From Chloroflexota bacterium (GTDB lineage: Bacteria; Chloroflexota; Limnocylindria; Limnocylindrales; CSP1-4), in NCBI GenBank assembly GCA_021789355.1, contig JAJYJR010000003.1:1-37693 (forward strand): a stretch of 37,693 bases of DNA. Reading direction: 5' to 3'. This document shows, piece by piece, positions 9,483 to 18,330 of this stretch (the stretch's first letter is position 1; each line of letters begins with the position of its first letter). A program made the position numbers and the translations under genes. The notes under the pieces are model-generated. The model saw only the letters and a program-made list of their open reading frames with translations. It did not search any database and had not been told where the DNA came from.

Positions 9483-11567
9483 TCAGTAGCGGACGGTGTT
9501 GGAGTAGCCGGAATAGGCGCCCGTGCCGAAGCTGTTGACCGCGGCGACCGTGAAGGCGTAGGTGCCGCCCCCCGAGAAGGCGCTATCGGGAACCGTCCAG
9601 GTGAGCCCGCTGCCCGCCGGAAGCGGCGACGACGACACCAGCGTGTAGCCGCCGTTCTTGCCGTGACCTGCGGCGTACACGTTGACCTTGTAGCCGGTGA
9701 TCGCCGCCCCGCCGTCGTTCGCGGGCGCGGTCCACGCGAGGGTCACGCTCTTGGTGGCGGTCTTGCCGTGACCGGAGGTCTGCACGGTGGCGACCACGCC
9801 CGACGGGGCCGACGGCGCGCCGACGGCGGTCAGGGTCACCGCGGTGGGTGAGCAATACTGGTCGGGTGAGGGCGAGTAGGTGACGCGGAACGCGTAGCTG
9901 CCGACGTCGAGGACCGTGCCATCGGGGGCGTTCGCGAACGTGCTGCACATGTACGTCGCACTGACGACCTGGAAGGTCGCTCCAACCGGCACGGCGTACG
10001 ACGGATCGACCGTCACCTCGAGGTTGCCTCCCGTGCCCGAGTTGGTCTGGCCGCCCGACGAGGCGAGCTTCGAGTAGTCCGCGGTGCCGGCGATGTCGAT
10101 GGCGAGGGTGGAGCCGGACTGCAGGTAGAAGTCCCCGGTCGACGTGAAGGTCCCGGGGCTGGAGGCACTCTCGCCCGGGATCAGGGTCCCGCCCGACAAG
10201 ACCGAGAGGCCGCTCACCGTGCCGGTGCCTTCGAGCGTGGCCCCGTCGTCGACGGTGACCCCGCCGAGCTTGCCCGACAGGCCGAGGGTCCCGGCCTCGA
10301 CCTCGGTCTGGTAGAGGGTGCTGCCGTCACCCGACATCGTCACGGTGCCGGGCATGCCGGTGGCGCCCACGTACAGCGTCGTCCCCGTCATGGCGCCCTG
10401 CACGGCCAGGGTGTCACCCGTCGCGGCCGCGAGCGTGCCCGTGTACACGGAGGGAGCCCCGACCGTGATCGGCCCCGTCAAAGTCGCCGCGTTGGCCGCG
10501 CCGGTCGCGCTGTCCGTGCCGGTCACCTCGACAACGCCGATCTTGAGGGCGATGGGCACGGAAAGCGAGAGGGTGCCGGCAAGGTCGAGGGTCCCGCCTT
10601 CACCGAACATGGTGTTGCCCAATGTGATGCCGCTCGTGGAGCCCAGGGCGGAGGCGTCACCGATCACCAGGGGTCCGCTGCCGTAGACCGCCGTGGAGCC
10701 CGTGTAGCTGTTGCCGGCCGGCTGGGGCGGCGACAGGGTGACCGACAGGCTGCCCGTCGTCGCGACCTCCACGTTGACAGATCCCGTGATGGCCTGCGTG
10801 AGGGTGAACGACGACCACGCCGGCTCGAGCACAAGGGTGCCGCCGACGGCGGCGGAATCGGTGATCGTGCCCGTGCCGTCGCCTGTCACCCCCTGGACCA
10901 CCTGTCGGTTCCCGTGCAGGTCGAGCGTCGCCCCTGCGTCGACATCCAGCGGGCACCAGATGCTCACGGCACTTTCGGTGCCGACCTCGAGTGTGCCGTA
11001 GGCGACGGTGGTGGATCCGAACCAGTAGTTCTGTCCTAAGGTGCTGGGGGGAGCCAGCACGACCGTGCCGTCCCATCCGCTCCGGCCGACGTTCAGCGCA
11101 CCCTTGCCCCCGTCCTGGTCCGTGATCTTGCCCGACACCGCGAGGGTCGATCCGTGCGCGGCCGCAAGCGTCATGGATTCGGTTGTGTAGGTGAACATTA
11201 CGTTGGCGGAGATCGTCGAGCTCGCGCCGGCGACGATCGACGACGCTACGTAGAACGTGTGAGCGCCGCCCAGCGTGTACGAGCCGTCCAGCTCGATGCT
11301 GTCCACGGACAGGTCGGTGGTCAGCGACAACGCGGACCCGCTGGCGGGCACGGTGGCCGGGAAGACCAGCTGCGCCGCGTAGGGGTCACAGCCTGCGGAC
11401 CCGGTCGAGTCGGTGTAGTTGTCGGCGTTGTTCAGGTCGGTGGCGCCGCTTGCGCCGTTCCACGTGCAGACGGGCGCCGTCGCCGCCTGCGCCGCGCCGG
11501 GGGCGACCCCCACCAGCGTGGCGACGAGGACGGCGACGACACCGACGGTGCCGATCAGTCTCCGCAT
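9483..11567 (-). CDS. Secreted beta-strand-repeat (autotransporter-associated type) protein with FnIII domain
   Basis: A 694-aa exported protein. Residues 1-28 form a Sec signal peptide (MRRLIGTVGVVAVLVATLVG, ending AQAA). The ATG at 11567 has GGGAG 7 nt upstream. The main body is a Gly/Ser/Thr-rich parallel beta-helix-like region. Repeated TLxVxxG, GGTLDLAG, GATLEGTGTVSG and GGTLIPG motifs are typical of autotransporter-associated beta-strand repeats (PATR). A fibronectin type III domain occupies about 600-690 (PSGVVATVQTSGHGKTATKS...AVNSFGTGAYSGYSN). No outer-membrane barrel, LPXTG motif or C-terminal anchor is present, so it is probably released or loosely attached. Likely roles are surface adhesion or polymer binding. 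It lies inside the region bracketed by the 333-bp repeats. Confidence 0.85.
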   Translation of the reverse strand: MRRLIGTVGVVAVLVATLVGVAPGAAQAATAPVCTWNGASGATDLNNADNYTDSTGSAGCDPYAAQLVFPATVPASGSALSLTTDLSVDSIELDGSYTLGGAHTFYVASSIVAGASSTISANVMFTYTTESMTLAAAHGSTLAVSGKITDQDGGKGALNVGRSGWDGTVVLAPPSTLGQNYWFGSTTVAYGTLEVGTESAVSIWCPLDVDAGATLDLHGNRQVVQGVTGDGTGTITDSAAVGGTLVLEPAWSSFTLTQAITGSVNVEVATTGSLSVTLSPPQPAGNSYTGSTAVYGSGPLVIGDASALGSTSGITLGNTMFGEGGTLDLAGTLSLSVPIALKIGVVEVTGTDSATGAANAATLTGPITVGAPSVYTGTLAAATGDTLAVQGAMTGTTLYVGATGMPGTVTMSGDGSTLYQTEVEAGTLGLSGKLGGVTVDDGATLEGTGTVSGLSVLSGGTLIPGESASSPGTFTSTGDFYLQSGSTLAIDIAGTADYSKLASSGGQTNSGTGGNLEVTVDPSYAVPVGATFQVVSATYMCSTFANAPDGTVLDVGSYAFRVTYSPSPDQYCSPTAVTLTAVGAPSAPSGVVATVQTSGHGKTATKSVTLAWTAPANDGGAAITGYKVNVYAAGHGKNGGYTLVSSSPLPAGSGLTWTVPDSAFSGGGTYAFTVAAVNSFGTGAYSGYSNTVRY

Positions 11568-11708
11568 GGTTCGCTCCCTTGGGCTCACGTGTGCGGGTCG
11601 GTCTCGCCAGTGGCTCGACGCGGTCGCAGGCGACCTGGGTAACGGACCGCGCGTCGTCGCTTCCCGCCCATGTGGGGGCAGCGTCGTCCCGGGGCGGATC
11701 CCCCGTCT

Positions 11709-11793
11709 ACCGTACTGGTACGGGGGTGGGTACGGTATCGGAACCCCGTATACGGGGGCGCCATACCGTACCCGATACCGTACGGGTACGGTA
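11709..11793. promoter_or_regulatory. Cluster of ACCGTAC/GTACGGT palindromes
   Basis: The divergent gap between the surface-protein gene and the PH-like gene holds at least six copies of ACCGTAC or its complement within 85 bp. They form nested palindromes: CCGTAC-TG-GTACGG (11710-11723), an 8-bp-arm palindrome TACCGTAC-GG-GTACGGTA (11776-11793), and a 12-bp inverted repeat GTACGGTATCGG (11730-11741) with CCGATACCGTAC (11772-11783). Centred between these arms is the perfect palindrome CCCCGTATACGGGG (11744-11757). The arrangement suggests multiple dimer-binding operator sites or a cruciform-prone control element. The nearby NarL-type regulator is a candidate ligand, by proximity only. Confidence 0.75.
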
Positions 11794-11826
11794 GGCGCGG
11801 GCCCGGGCGCCCGCTACGCTCGCCGC

Positions 11827-12372
11827 ATGGACCGCAGCGATCGTCCGCCTGGCCGGGGCGTCGCGGACACGCCGGGCGAGGAGCGCCCGGCGCCGGCGCT
11901 CGCCGACGCGGACGCCATCCTGGCGCGGGCCGACGACGACGCAGCGGCGGCGGACGAGGCCCGCGCCCGCGTGCGCCGCGAGGGCCTGCCGGACCTCGCG
12001 CCCGACGAGCGGATCGCGCCACTGCTCGAGCCCGGGGAGCGCCTGGTCGCCCACCACCACGGCGCGCTGCTCGAGCGGCGCGCGCCGGCGCCCGGCGCGC
12101 GGCTCACGCCCGGGGTGGCCGGGGAGCTCTACCTGACCACGCGGCGCCTGGTGCTGGTGGGCCGCCTCACGCTCTGGTTCGAGCTCCCCGCGATCGAGGA
12201 TGCCGTGGTCTCGGGCGAGCGCCTGCTGCTCGTGCTGCGCGGCGGGCAGGGGATCGCCCTGCAGGTCGCGCAGCCGCGCCGCCTGGGGGTCGAGCTGGCG
12301 GCGGCGCGCGGCGCGGCCGGCGCCGCTCAGGCCTCCGGAGTCGACACCCCTCCCCGGCCCGACGCCCGGTAG
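11827..12372 (+). CDS. PH/GRAM-like domain protein
   Basis: A 181-aa cytoplasmic protein. The first ~60 residues are charged and helical (ALADADAILARADDDAAAADEARARVRREGL). Then LLEPGERLVAHHHGALL and GELYLTTRRLVLVGRLTLWFELPAIEDAVVSGERLLLVLRG follow the strand pattern of bacterial PH-like or GRAM-like domains, where the L-T-x-x-R-L-V-L-V element is characteristic. The ATG at 11827 follows the palindrome cluster by 34 bp. The 3' end overlaps the convergent response regulator gene by 46 bp. Such domains often sense or scaffold at membranes; the partner here may be the adjacent two-component system, which is inference. Confidence 0.65.
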   Translation: MDRSDRPPGRGVADTPGEERPAPALADADAILARADDDAAAADEARARVRREGLPDLAPDERIAPLLEPGERLVAHHHGALLERRAPAPGARLTPGVAGELYLTTRRLVLVGRLTLWFELPAIEDAVVSGERLLLVLRGGQGIALQVAQPRRLGVELAAARGAAGAAQASGVDTPPRPDAR

Positions 12373-13037
12373 CGGCGCGCCGCCTCGGCCCGGTTGCGCG
12401 CCCCGAGCTTGCGCAGCAGGCCCCCCACGTGCATCTCCACGGTGCGCGGGGAGAGGGTCAGGGCCTGCGCGATCTCGTGGTCGGTGAGCCCCTCGGCGAG
12501 CAGGCGCAGCACCTCGGCCTCCCGCGCGGTGAGGGTGGCCAGGGCCGGGTCTGCGGGGTGCACTGCGTCCCCGCCGTTGCGCGCGGTCTCGACCAGGCGC
12601 TGCACGAGGCGGGCCGCCAGGGCGTGGGACATGGCGAGCTCGCCTCCGGCGGCGGCCCGCACCGCGCGCGCGAGGGCGTCCACCGAGAGGTCCTTGGTGA
12701 GGTAGCCTGCCGCACCGGCACGCATGGCCTCGAGGAGGTGACGGTCCTCGCGCGAGGCGGTCAGCATCAGGATGCGCGTCGCCGGCAGGCGGGGCGCGAG
12801 CTCGCGCACCAGCCCCACCCCGTCGAGGCCGGGCAGCCCGATGTCGACGAGCAGCACGTCGGGCCGCAGCCGGGGCGCGAGCTCGAGCGCGTCCTCGGCG
12901 CTGGGGGCCTCGCCGACCACCACGAGGTCGGGCGCGGTCAGGGCCTGGCGCACCGCGCTGCGCACGAGGGGATGGTCATCCACGATCATCACCCGGACCC
13001 GGACCGGGACCGGGACCGAGGCCGGTGGCGTGGTCAT
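12327..13037 (-). CDS. NarL/LuxR-type response regulator
   Basis: A 236-aa response regulator. The receiver domain (about 14-130) has the acidic pair Asp20-Asp21, the phospho-acceptor Asp65 in VLLVDIGLPG, the Thr of MLTAS and the Lys of GYLTKD. The output domain (about 165-225) is a LuxR-type HTH: LTAREAEVLRLLAEGLTDHE, then LSPRTVEMHVGGLLRKLGARNR. Its ATG overlaps the stop of the histidine kinase gene (ATGA), so the two are translationally coupled, with the kinase first. Targets are unknown; the palindrome cluster 540 bp beyond its 3' end and the secreted-protein genes around it are the obvious candidates. Confidence 0.95.
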   Translation of the reverse strand: MTTPPASVPVPVRVRVMIVDDHPLVRSAVRQALTAPDLVVVGEAPSAEDALELAPRLRPDVLLVDIGLPGLDGVGLVRELAPRLPATRILMLTASREDRHLLEAMRAGAAGYLTKDLSVDALARAVRAAAGGELAMSHALAARLVQRLVETARNGGDAVHPADPALATLTAREAEVLRLLAEGLTDHEIAQALTLSPRTVEMHVGGLLRKLGARNRAEAARRYRASGRGGVSTPEA

Positions 13038-14725
13038 GCCGGCGCACCCTCCACGGGCGCGGCGCCGGCGGCGGGCACCCGGAGACGCACCCGCGTCCCC
13101 TGGCGCGGCGCCGACTCGATCTCGAGCTGTGCGCCGATCTGGGCGGCCCGCTCGCGCATCCCGGCCAGGCCGTAGGTCCCCTGGCCCACCAGCCCTGGGT
13201 CGAAGCCACAGCCGTTGTCGCGGATCTCCAGGACCAGCCCGCCCGCCTCGCTCCCGCCCCGCACGCGCACCACTGTCGCGTCGGCGTGGCGGCGCACGTT
13301 GGTGAGGGCCTCCCCCACGATGCGCAGCGTCTCGGCCTCCGCGCGCGACGGCAGCGCCGGCAGGTCCGCCGCGCAGTCGAACTCGACGGCCAGCCCGAAG
13401 CGGTCCTCCACCTCGTCGAGGGCGCGCGCGAGGCGCGCCCTCAGATCGGCGGGTGGCTCGCCGGCGGCGCGCATGGTGGCCAGCGCCTGGCGCGCCTCGG
13501 CGATCCCCGCGTCGAGCGCCGCCGTGAGCTCGTCGCTCAGGACCCGCGCCTCGGGGGCCAGGTCGTGCTGCGCGCCGAGACGGGTGGCCTTGAGCTTGGC
13601 CAGCCAGAGATCCTGGGCCAGGCCGTCGTGCAGCTCGCGAGCCAGCCGCTCGCGCTCCTGCGCCGCCGCCAGCGCGCGCTCCTGCTCGACGAGCTGGGCC
13701 TCCACCCGGCGCAGCGCGGTGATGTCGTGGAAGAGGACCAGCCGGCCGATGGGCTGGCCCTGCCAGTCGGCCAGCGGCGTGCTGCTGACCTCGCAGGTGC
13801 AGGTCCCCTCCGGCGTGGCATAGGCGGCCTCGCCCCGCGCTGGCGCGCTCGCGGCCACGGCACCCGCGAGCTCGGGCGCGGCGGCCAGCGCCGCCACCGC
13901 CGGCCGACCGAGCGCGGCGCGACGCTCGCCGCCGAGCAGGCGCAGCGCCGCCTCGTTGAGATCGGCGATGCGGCCCCCCGCATCGAGCACCAGCAGGGGG
14001 TCCGGCATGCGCGCCAGGATCGTCTCGCGGGCCACCGGGACGAGATCGAAGAGGCGCAGGCGCAGCAGGGCCAGCGCGTACATGAGGCCCGCGAAGTCGA
14101 AGACGAGCACGGTCGCCGCGTTGGGCAGCTCGACGAGCTTCAAGGTCGCCATCGGGTACACCAGGCGGGCCGCCACCTGGCCCGCCAGGAGGAGCGCCAC
14201 CGGGGCGCGGTGGGCGGGCGAGCGCACGAAGAGCAGGAGCAGGATCGCGCTGGCCAGGAGGAACAGCGCGAACGCGTAGGCGGTGAAGAGGGCCCCGAGG
14301 GGGGCGGGCGTGGCGCGCACCTCGCCGGCCCACCACACCCGCGACCAGATCAGCGTCCCGCCGGCAGGCAGGTACAGGAGCAGGTGCAGCACCACCGACC
14401 CGACGAGCAGCGCGATCACCGGGCGCGACAGCCAGCGTTCGAACGAGGCGTATTCGAGGGCGAACCAGAGGATGACGATCCCCCCTGGCAGGATGAGTGC
14501 GCTGCGGGTGAGGAACCAGAATTGGCGTGCCGCGGCGCCGGTGGCCGCGGTCTCGAGGGCAAGCGAGATGCACAGGGCAGCGACCAGGAGGGCCTGGATC
14601 GCCAGCGGCAGCGCCCCGCGGACGTCGCGGCGGCGCCATAGCAGCGCCGCCAGCAGCAGCAGGAACCCCGCCGAGGCGAGCATCAGCCGGACTGGCGCCG
14701 TGAGCTCGTACCCGTTCAAGGTCAT
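13034..14725 (-). CDS. Membrane histidine kinase, 7TM-PAS-HisKA_3 type
   Basis: A 563-aa sensor kinase. Residues 1-225 hold about seven hydrophobic helices resembling the histidine-kinase N-terminal 7TM sensor region, which ends RLRLFDLVPVARETI. A PAS domain follows (about 235-340: PDPLLVLDAGGRIADLNEAA...GRLVLFHDITALRR). A short coiled coil leads to the HisKA_3 phospho-acceptor His366 (RERLARELHDGLAQDL). The HATPase_c domain shows the N box (EALTNVRRHA) and G1 box (IRDNGCGFD), then GLAGMRERA. The start is the ATG at 14725 (MTLNGYELTAPV), chosen because upstream codons run into intergenic and repeat sequence. It should phosphorylate the coupled NarL-type regulator. The stimulus is unknown. Confidence 0.93.
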   Translation of the reverse strand: MTLNGYELTAPVRLMLASAGFLLLLAALLWRRRDVRGALPLAIQALLVAALCISLALETAATGAAARQFWFLTRSALILPGGIVILWFALEYASFERWLSRPVIALLVGSVVLHLLLYLPAGGTLIWSRVWWAGEVRATPAPLGALFTAYAFALFLLASAILLLLFVRSPAHRAPVALLLAGQVAARLVYPMATLKLVELPNAATVLVFDFAGLMYALALLRLRLFDLVPVARETILARMPDPLLVLDAGGRIADLNEAALRLLGGERRAALGRPAVAALAAAPELAGAVAASAPARGEAAYATPEGTCTCEVSSTPLADWQGQPIGRLVLFHDITALRRVEAQLVEQERALAAAQERERLARELHDGLAQDLWLAKLKATRLGAQHDLAPEARVLSDELTAALDAGIAEARQALATMRAAGEPPADLRARLARALDEVEDRFGLAVEFDCAADLPALPSRAEAETLRIVGEALTNVRRHADATVVRVRGGSEAGGLVLEIRDNGCGFDPGLVGQGTYGLAGMRERAAQIGAQLEIESAPRQGTRVRLRVPAAGAAPVEGAPA

Positions 14726-15026
14726 CAGCAGCGGCAAGCGGGGACACGACGATCCCCGGGGCACACGCCCCACCGTCGGCGCCACGAGACCGAGGCCACC
14801 ATCTCGCCGACGAGCGTGTGAGATGCCAGTCAACCTGCAAAGTGCCGATGGTCGTGAGTCCGCATCCGACGGGATCGTGCCATCGCCATCGCCGACTCCC
14901 GCACCCGCTGTCCAGCGCCGACGACTACGACGAGCGCGAGTTGTACCGGCATGGGGGCGGCGAGAGCATCGTTGGCCGCGGGCCCGACGCGCCGGGACAG
15001 GGCGTGATCCGGAGATGGGAGTGCGC
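14726..15026. other. Intergenic region upstream of the kinase gene
   Basis: This stretch lies between the kinase start and repeat copy 2. Open frames exist on both strands but show Arg/Pro/Ser-rich shadow composition and no ribosome-binding sites. The kinase/regulator promoter should be here. No consensus elements stand out. Confidence 0.4.
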
Positions 15027-15359
15027 TCCTGTCGAAACCCCGGGGGCGGGCTCGTCGCCGCGGGCACGGCACGGAGCATCAACGAAGGACCACGGGCGCC
15101 GCGGGGCTGGTTCGGACCCCGTGGCATCCAGTCCCTTACCGTCCGCCTGCGCGGCGGTCAGAGGGCTGGGGCCACAGACCTGACCAAACCGCGCGTTCGC
15201 GCAGGCGACTCGGCTCAGTTCACGGTGATGCTGGCGGTCTGACTGTGGGACAGCGCGCCGCTCGTCGCCGTGACGGTGAACGTGCGCGTGCCGCGCGGCG
15301 TCCGCGAAGTGCTGATGGTGAGCGTCGACGTCCCACCCGGCGATCCGTTGACCGTCGAG
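15027..15359. repeat. 333-bp direct repeat, copy 2
   Basis: This is the parental-looking copy: it contains the intact 3' end of the S53 protease gene (15215-15359) and the 188 bp following its stop. It matches 9059-9391 at 332 of 333 positions in the same orientation. Recombination between the copies would delete or circularise 5,968 bp carrying the surface protein, PH-like protein, regulator and kinase. Confidence 0.97.
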
Positions 15360-17131
15360 GGGCTGAACGTCGCCGTCCACCGGCCCGGCAGGCCGCTGAT
15401 GCTGAACGACACGGCCCCGCTGAAGCCACTGAGCGGCGTGACCTTCACGTTGAAGCTGGCAGCCTGTCCGCCGGGTACGGACTGGGATCCAGGGCTAACC
15501 GTAAGCGAGAAGTCGGGCGCAGACGCGGGGCTCACCGTGATGGTCTGCGTCGCCGTGTCACTGCCGTACGCGTTCGTCGCCGTCAGCGAGACCGCGTAGG
15601 TGCCGGCCGCTTGGTATGTGTGCGTGGTGTTCTGGGAGGTCGAGGTGCCGCCGTCGCCGAAGTTCCAGGACCAACTCGTGGGGCTGCCCTGCGACGTATC
15701 GGTGAACGTCACCGCAAGGGGTGCAGTCCCGGAGGTTGGCGTGGCGGTGAAGCTCGCCGTGGGCGCCGTGCCGGTGGAAGAGGCTGCGAATGCCGCGGTG
15801 CCATTCGGCGTCCCCAGGCCCGTCGGGCCGTCATAGCCCGAGACGGCCGTGCACAGGTAGGAGCCGCCGCAGCTGCCGTTGCTTCCGCTGGTCACGTCGT
15901 TGAGGGCGCCGGTGTGAGCGTACGGGTAGCTCGCCGGGTTCGTGGCCCGGGCAGGCGTTCCGGCCAACGCGTAGACGGAGGCGATGATGGGCGAGGCGAC
16001 GCTCGTCCCTCCGAACACGTACCACCCCTTGTAGCTGCCGTAGCTGTCGTAGACGGCCACCCCGGTGGCCGGGTCGGCGACTGCCGAGACGTCCGCCACG
16101 GTCCGCTGGGCGCAGCCGCTGTCCCTCTGCCAGGTCGGCTTCGGCTCGTACTTTGAGCAGCCGCTGCCGGCGCCCGACCAGGCCGTCTCCGTCCAGCCTC
16201 GCGTGTTCGACGCTCGGGTCAGGCTGGTCCCGCCCACCGCGACCACATACTGCGAGGCTGCGGGGTACTCGACTCCGTACCCGTTATCGCCGCTACTCAC
16301 GGTGACGGCGATGCCGGGGTGGTGATAGTAGGCCGTGTCGTAGCTGGTCTCGCTCGAGGATTCCGATCCGCCGTAGCTGTTCGAGATCGCGACGACGTTG
16401 GCGATGGACGCGGCCGTGTTCACCGCGGTACCGAGGTTGCCGAAGGAGCTCGAGCTCGCCTCGACGAGGACGATGCTGCACGAGGGGCAGATTGCCGAGA
16501 CCATCTCGATGTCCAGGGAGATCTCGGCACCCCAGCCGCTGTTCCCGCGCGGGAGCCCGCTGGTCTGGCCGTACTGGTTCACCTTCGTGAAGCACGCGTT
16601 CGGCGTGCCCCCGGTGCAGGCACCGCCGGCGATCGGGTTCACGAACTGCGGGATGCCGTACTGGGCGCGGTAGACGTTGACGTCGGAGAGCGCGTTGGGT
16701 TGGTCGTAGGCGTCTACGATCGCGACGGTCTCGCCGCCACCGTTTGCTGCTGCCGCTGTTGCGAGGTTGTAGGCAGTCTGCAGGTCCGCCGGGCTGTATC
16801 CGTTCGGCTGCGCCGCCGGGCTGACCTGCGAGCGCGACCGAGCCGGAATGTCGGTCCGCACGAGCGTGAAGCACCGCGCGCTGCCGGCCGACGCTGGCCC
16901 GCACGCCGCGGCGGTTGGGGGCTCGGCGGGTCGGGACGCCGGCGCGGCGGCCGCACCGACGGGCGGGGTCGCGGCCGCAGTCATCGAAGCGAAGAGTGCT
17001 GCGCCGGCGAGCAGTGCACCGGCTCGAGGAAGCGATGTCCGACGAAGCGCCCAAGGCCGCCGTCGGGGCCGGGCCGTGGCACCGTGGCGCCGCGAACGAA
17101 ATGCCGATGCCCACGCGTCGTGGATAGTCAT
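15215..17131 (-). CDS. Secreted S53 (sedolisin/kumamolisin-type) protease with PKD and C-terminal Ig-like domains
   Basis: A 638-aa serine-carboxyl protease. The N-terminus is a long Arg-rich leader followed by a hydrophobic segment (about 38-62) consistent with export. The catalytic domain (about 110-445) shows Glu203 and Asp207 in AEISLDIE, oxyanion Asp282 in SSGDNG and nucleophile Ser377 in FGGTSVASP. The calcium-site region lies near NDVTSGSNGSCGGS. A PKD domain (about 455-535; SWNFGDGGTS, HTYQAAGTYAV) and a final beta-sandwich (about 540-638) follow, suiting polymer or cell-wall binding. The usual ~170-residue pro-kumamolisin activation domain is missing. The last 48 codons are duplicated at 9247-9391. 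Activity would be extracellular, at acidic pH by family precedent. Confidence 0.92.
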   Translation of the reverse strand: MTIHDAWASAFRSRRHGATARPRRRPWALRRTSLPRAGALLAGAALFASMTAAATPPVGAAAAPASRPAEPPTAAACGPASAGSARCFTLVRTDIPARSRSQVSPAAQPNGYSPADLQTAYNLATAAAANGGGETVAIVDAYDQPNALSDVNVYRAQYGIPQFVNPIAGGACTGGTPNACFTKVNQYGQTSGLPRGNSGWGAEISLDIEMVSAICPSCSIVLVEASSSSFGNLGTAVNTAASIANVVAISNSYGGSESSSETSYDTAYYHHPGIAVTVSSGDNGYGVEYPAASQYVVAVGGTSLTRASNTRGWTETAWSGAGSGCSKYEPKPTWQRDSGCAQRTVADVSAVADPATGVAVYDSYGSYKGWYVFGGTSVASPIIASVYALAGTPARATNPASYPYAHTGALNDVTSGSNGSCGGSYLCTAVSGYDGPTGLGTPNGTAAFAASSTGTAPTASFTATPTSGTAPLAVTFTDTSQGSPTSWSWNFGDGGTSTSQNTTHTYQAAGTYAVSLTATNAYGSDTATQTITVSPASAPDFSLTVSPGSQSVPGGQAASFNVKVTPLSGFSGAVSFSISGLPGRWTATFSPSTVNGSPGGTSTLTISTSRTPRGTRTFTVTATSGALSHSQTASITVN

Positions 17132-17415
17132 CTCCGACCCCTCTTCCCGCGCCGTGCTGCTTCGCGTGGCACCGCCGTTGCCGTGAGGGGCGCGGGCGCG
17201 CGCGAACTTCGTTGCTCCCTCGTGGTGTCCGCTGGACTGCCGGGATCATGCGCCCCGGTCCATTCGGACACAAGGGCGGGTACGAATTCGTGGGGCGCGG
17301 ACGCACCGATGGGCCCCTTCGGGCCGGGCAGACGCCCTTCTCCACGGATCCTGACGTCGGCCGCCGAGGCGTCCGCCCCGTCGTCGTGAGTGTCCGCTCC
17401 GTGGCGGGGCGGGCA

Positions 17416-17649
17416 TCATTGCCCGAGGGCCGCCTCGACCTCGCGTTGCGGAAGCAGGCGGATCGCGCCGGCGTTGCCCTGCACATAGCGGCCGCTCCGC
17501 AGGAGGATGAGCGCCCCTCGATCGCCGAGTGGCCCGCCGCGGCTCCTGGTCACGACCCCGAGCACGGTGGCACCCCTCGGGAGCGGCCCGCGGCCCCACC
17601 AGCGTGTCCAGGCTTCCAGTCGCTCCACGTCGACCGGCTCGCCGCTCAC
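17416..17649 (-). CDS. Small hypothetical protein, second gene of a coupled pair
   Basis: A 77-residue protein of unknown function (SGEPVDVERLEAWTRWW, then ATVLGVVTRSRGGPLGDRGALILL and RSGRYVQGNAGAIRLLPQREVEAALG). Its GTG start overlaps the stop of the upstream gene as GTGA (17646-17649), which supports reality and start choice. The GRYVQGNAG element resembles the GGRYVHRVP element of the neighbour, suggesting the two arose by duplication or split from a common ancestor. No catalytic motif is seen. The 17132-17415 stretch downstream shows no gene. Confidence 0.6.
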   Translation of the reverse strand: MSGEPVDVERLEAWTRWWGRGPLPRGATVLGVVTRSRGGPLGDRGALILLRSGRYVQGNAGAIRLLPQREVEAALGQ

Positions 17650-17912
17650 CACACGCCTCGCAGGTCCTGCTCGCCGACGGCCACCAGGGTGTCCCGGGAG
17701 GGAACCCGGTGCACGTACCGACCTCCGTCGAACAGCACCTGCCGCAGGGTCGTGCCCCAGGCCCCACCGATCGGCGGGCAGCCCGCGATGAGGACCACAT
17801 GCCCGTCCCGCACCGCCGCACGCTCCTCGGGCGTCAACTGGCTCACCCACTTCCAGGGATCCGATCCCCAGCCGTGCCCCCGACCCGTCCGGCTCACCAC
17901 GATGGTCGCCAT
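17646..17912 (-). CDS. Small hypothetical protein, first gene of a coupled pair
   Basis: An 88-aa protein beginning MATIVVSRTGRGHGWGSDPW. The ATG at 17912 has GGAGGG 5 nt upstream; an ATG 12 bases earlier lies at that ribosome-binding site and is unlikely to be used. It contains KWVSQLTPEERAAVRDGHVVLIAG and GGRYVHRVPSRDTLVAV. No family is recognised. It shares a glycine-turn R-Y-V element with the overlapping downstream gene. The pair stands alone between two protease genes and reads divergently from the second protease. Confidence 0.65.
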   Translation of the reverse strand: MATIVVSRTGRGHGWGSDPWKWVSQLTPEERAAVRDGHVVLIAGCPPIGGAWGTTLRQVLFDGGRYVHRVPSRDTLVAVGEQDLRGVW

Positions 17913-18330
17913 GTGTCCCTCCATCTGACCAGTGCCTTCCGCGATCGGGGAAGTGTGGTCAGGAGGGCTCGGTCGTCAAGCCCCCCGCCCAGGGGGCCCA
18001 GGTGCGGCACCTCCTCCGCGCCGGCGGGGGCTCGACCGCGTCTCCCGATCCGCGGCGCTTGGCTCCGCCGGATGGGGAGCGCGCATCGCGCTCGCCACGT
18101 TCAGACCCGGTCAGTCGACGTCCCAATGCCGACAGAGAGCGAAGACCGCGGTGCCTCCGGGCACCGAAGGCGCCAACGGCAATGAATATGTAACGCGAAG
18201 CTGGTGCCGATCAGGGGATACTGGACCGGGCCGTCCTCGGAGCGCTGGCCGCGCTCGGGGTAGCCTCAGTCGTCCTACGGATTCGCGTCGAGTCGTCCCG
18301 GTCCCGGTCCGCACATGAGGGGAACCACGC
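17913..18330. other. Divergent intergenic region before the second S53 gene
   Basis: This 418-bp stretch has no convincing gene. It separates the minus-strand small-gene pair from the plus-strand protease, so it should hold promoters for both. A relatively AT-rich patch around 18180-18192 (CAATGAATATGTAAC) is the best promoter-like spot. No consensus hexamer pair or hairpin is clear. Confidence 0.4.

Noticed and set aside
13025..14641. 538-codon open frame on the plus strand over the histidine kinase gene
   Set aside because: It is a GC-driven antisense shadow; the minus strand carries all kinase domains in order and this frame shows none.
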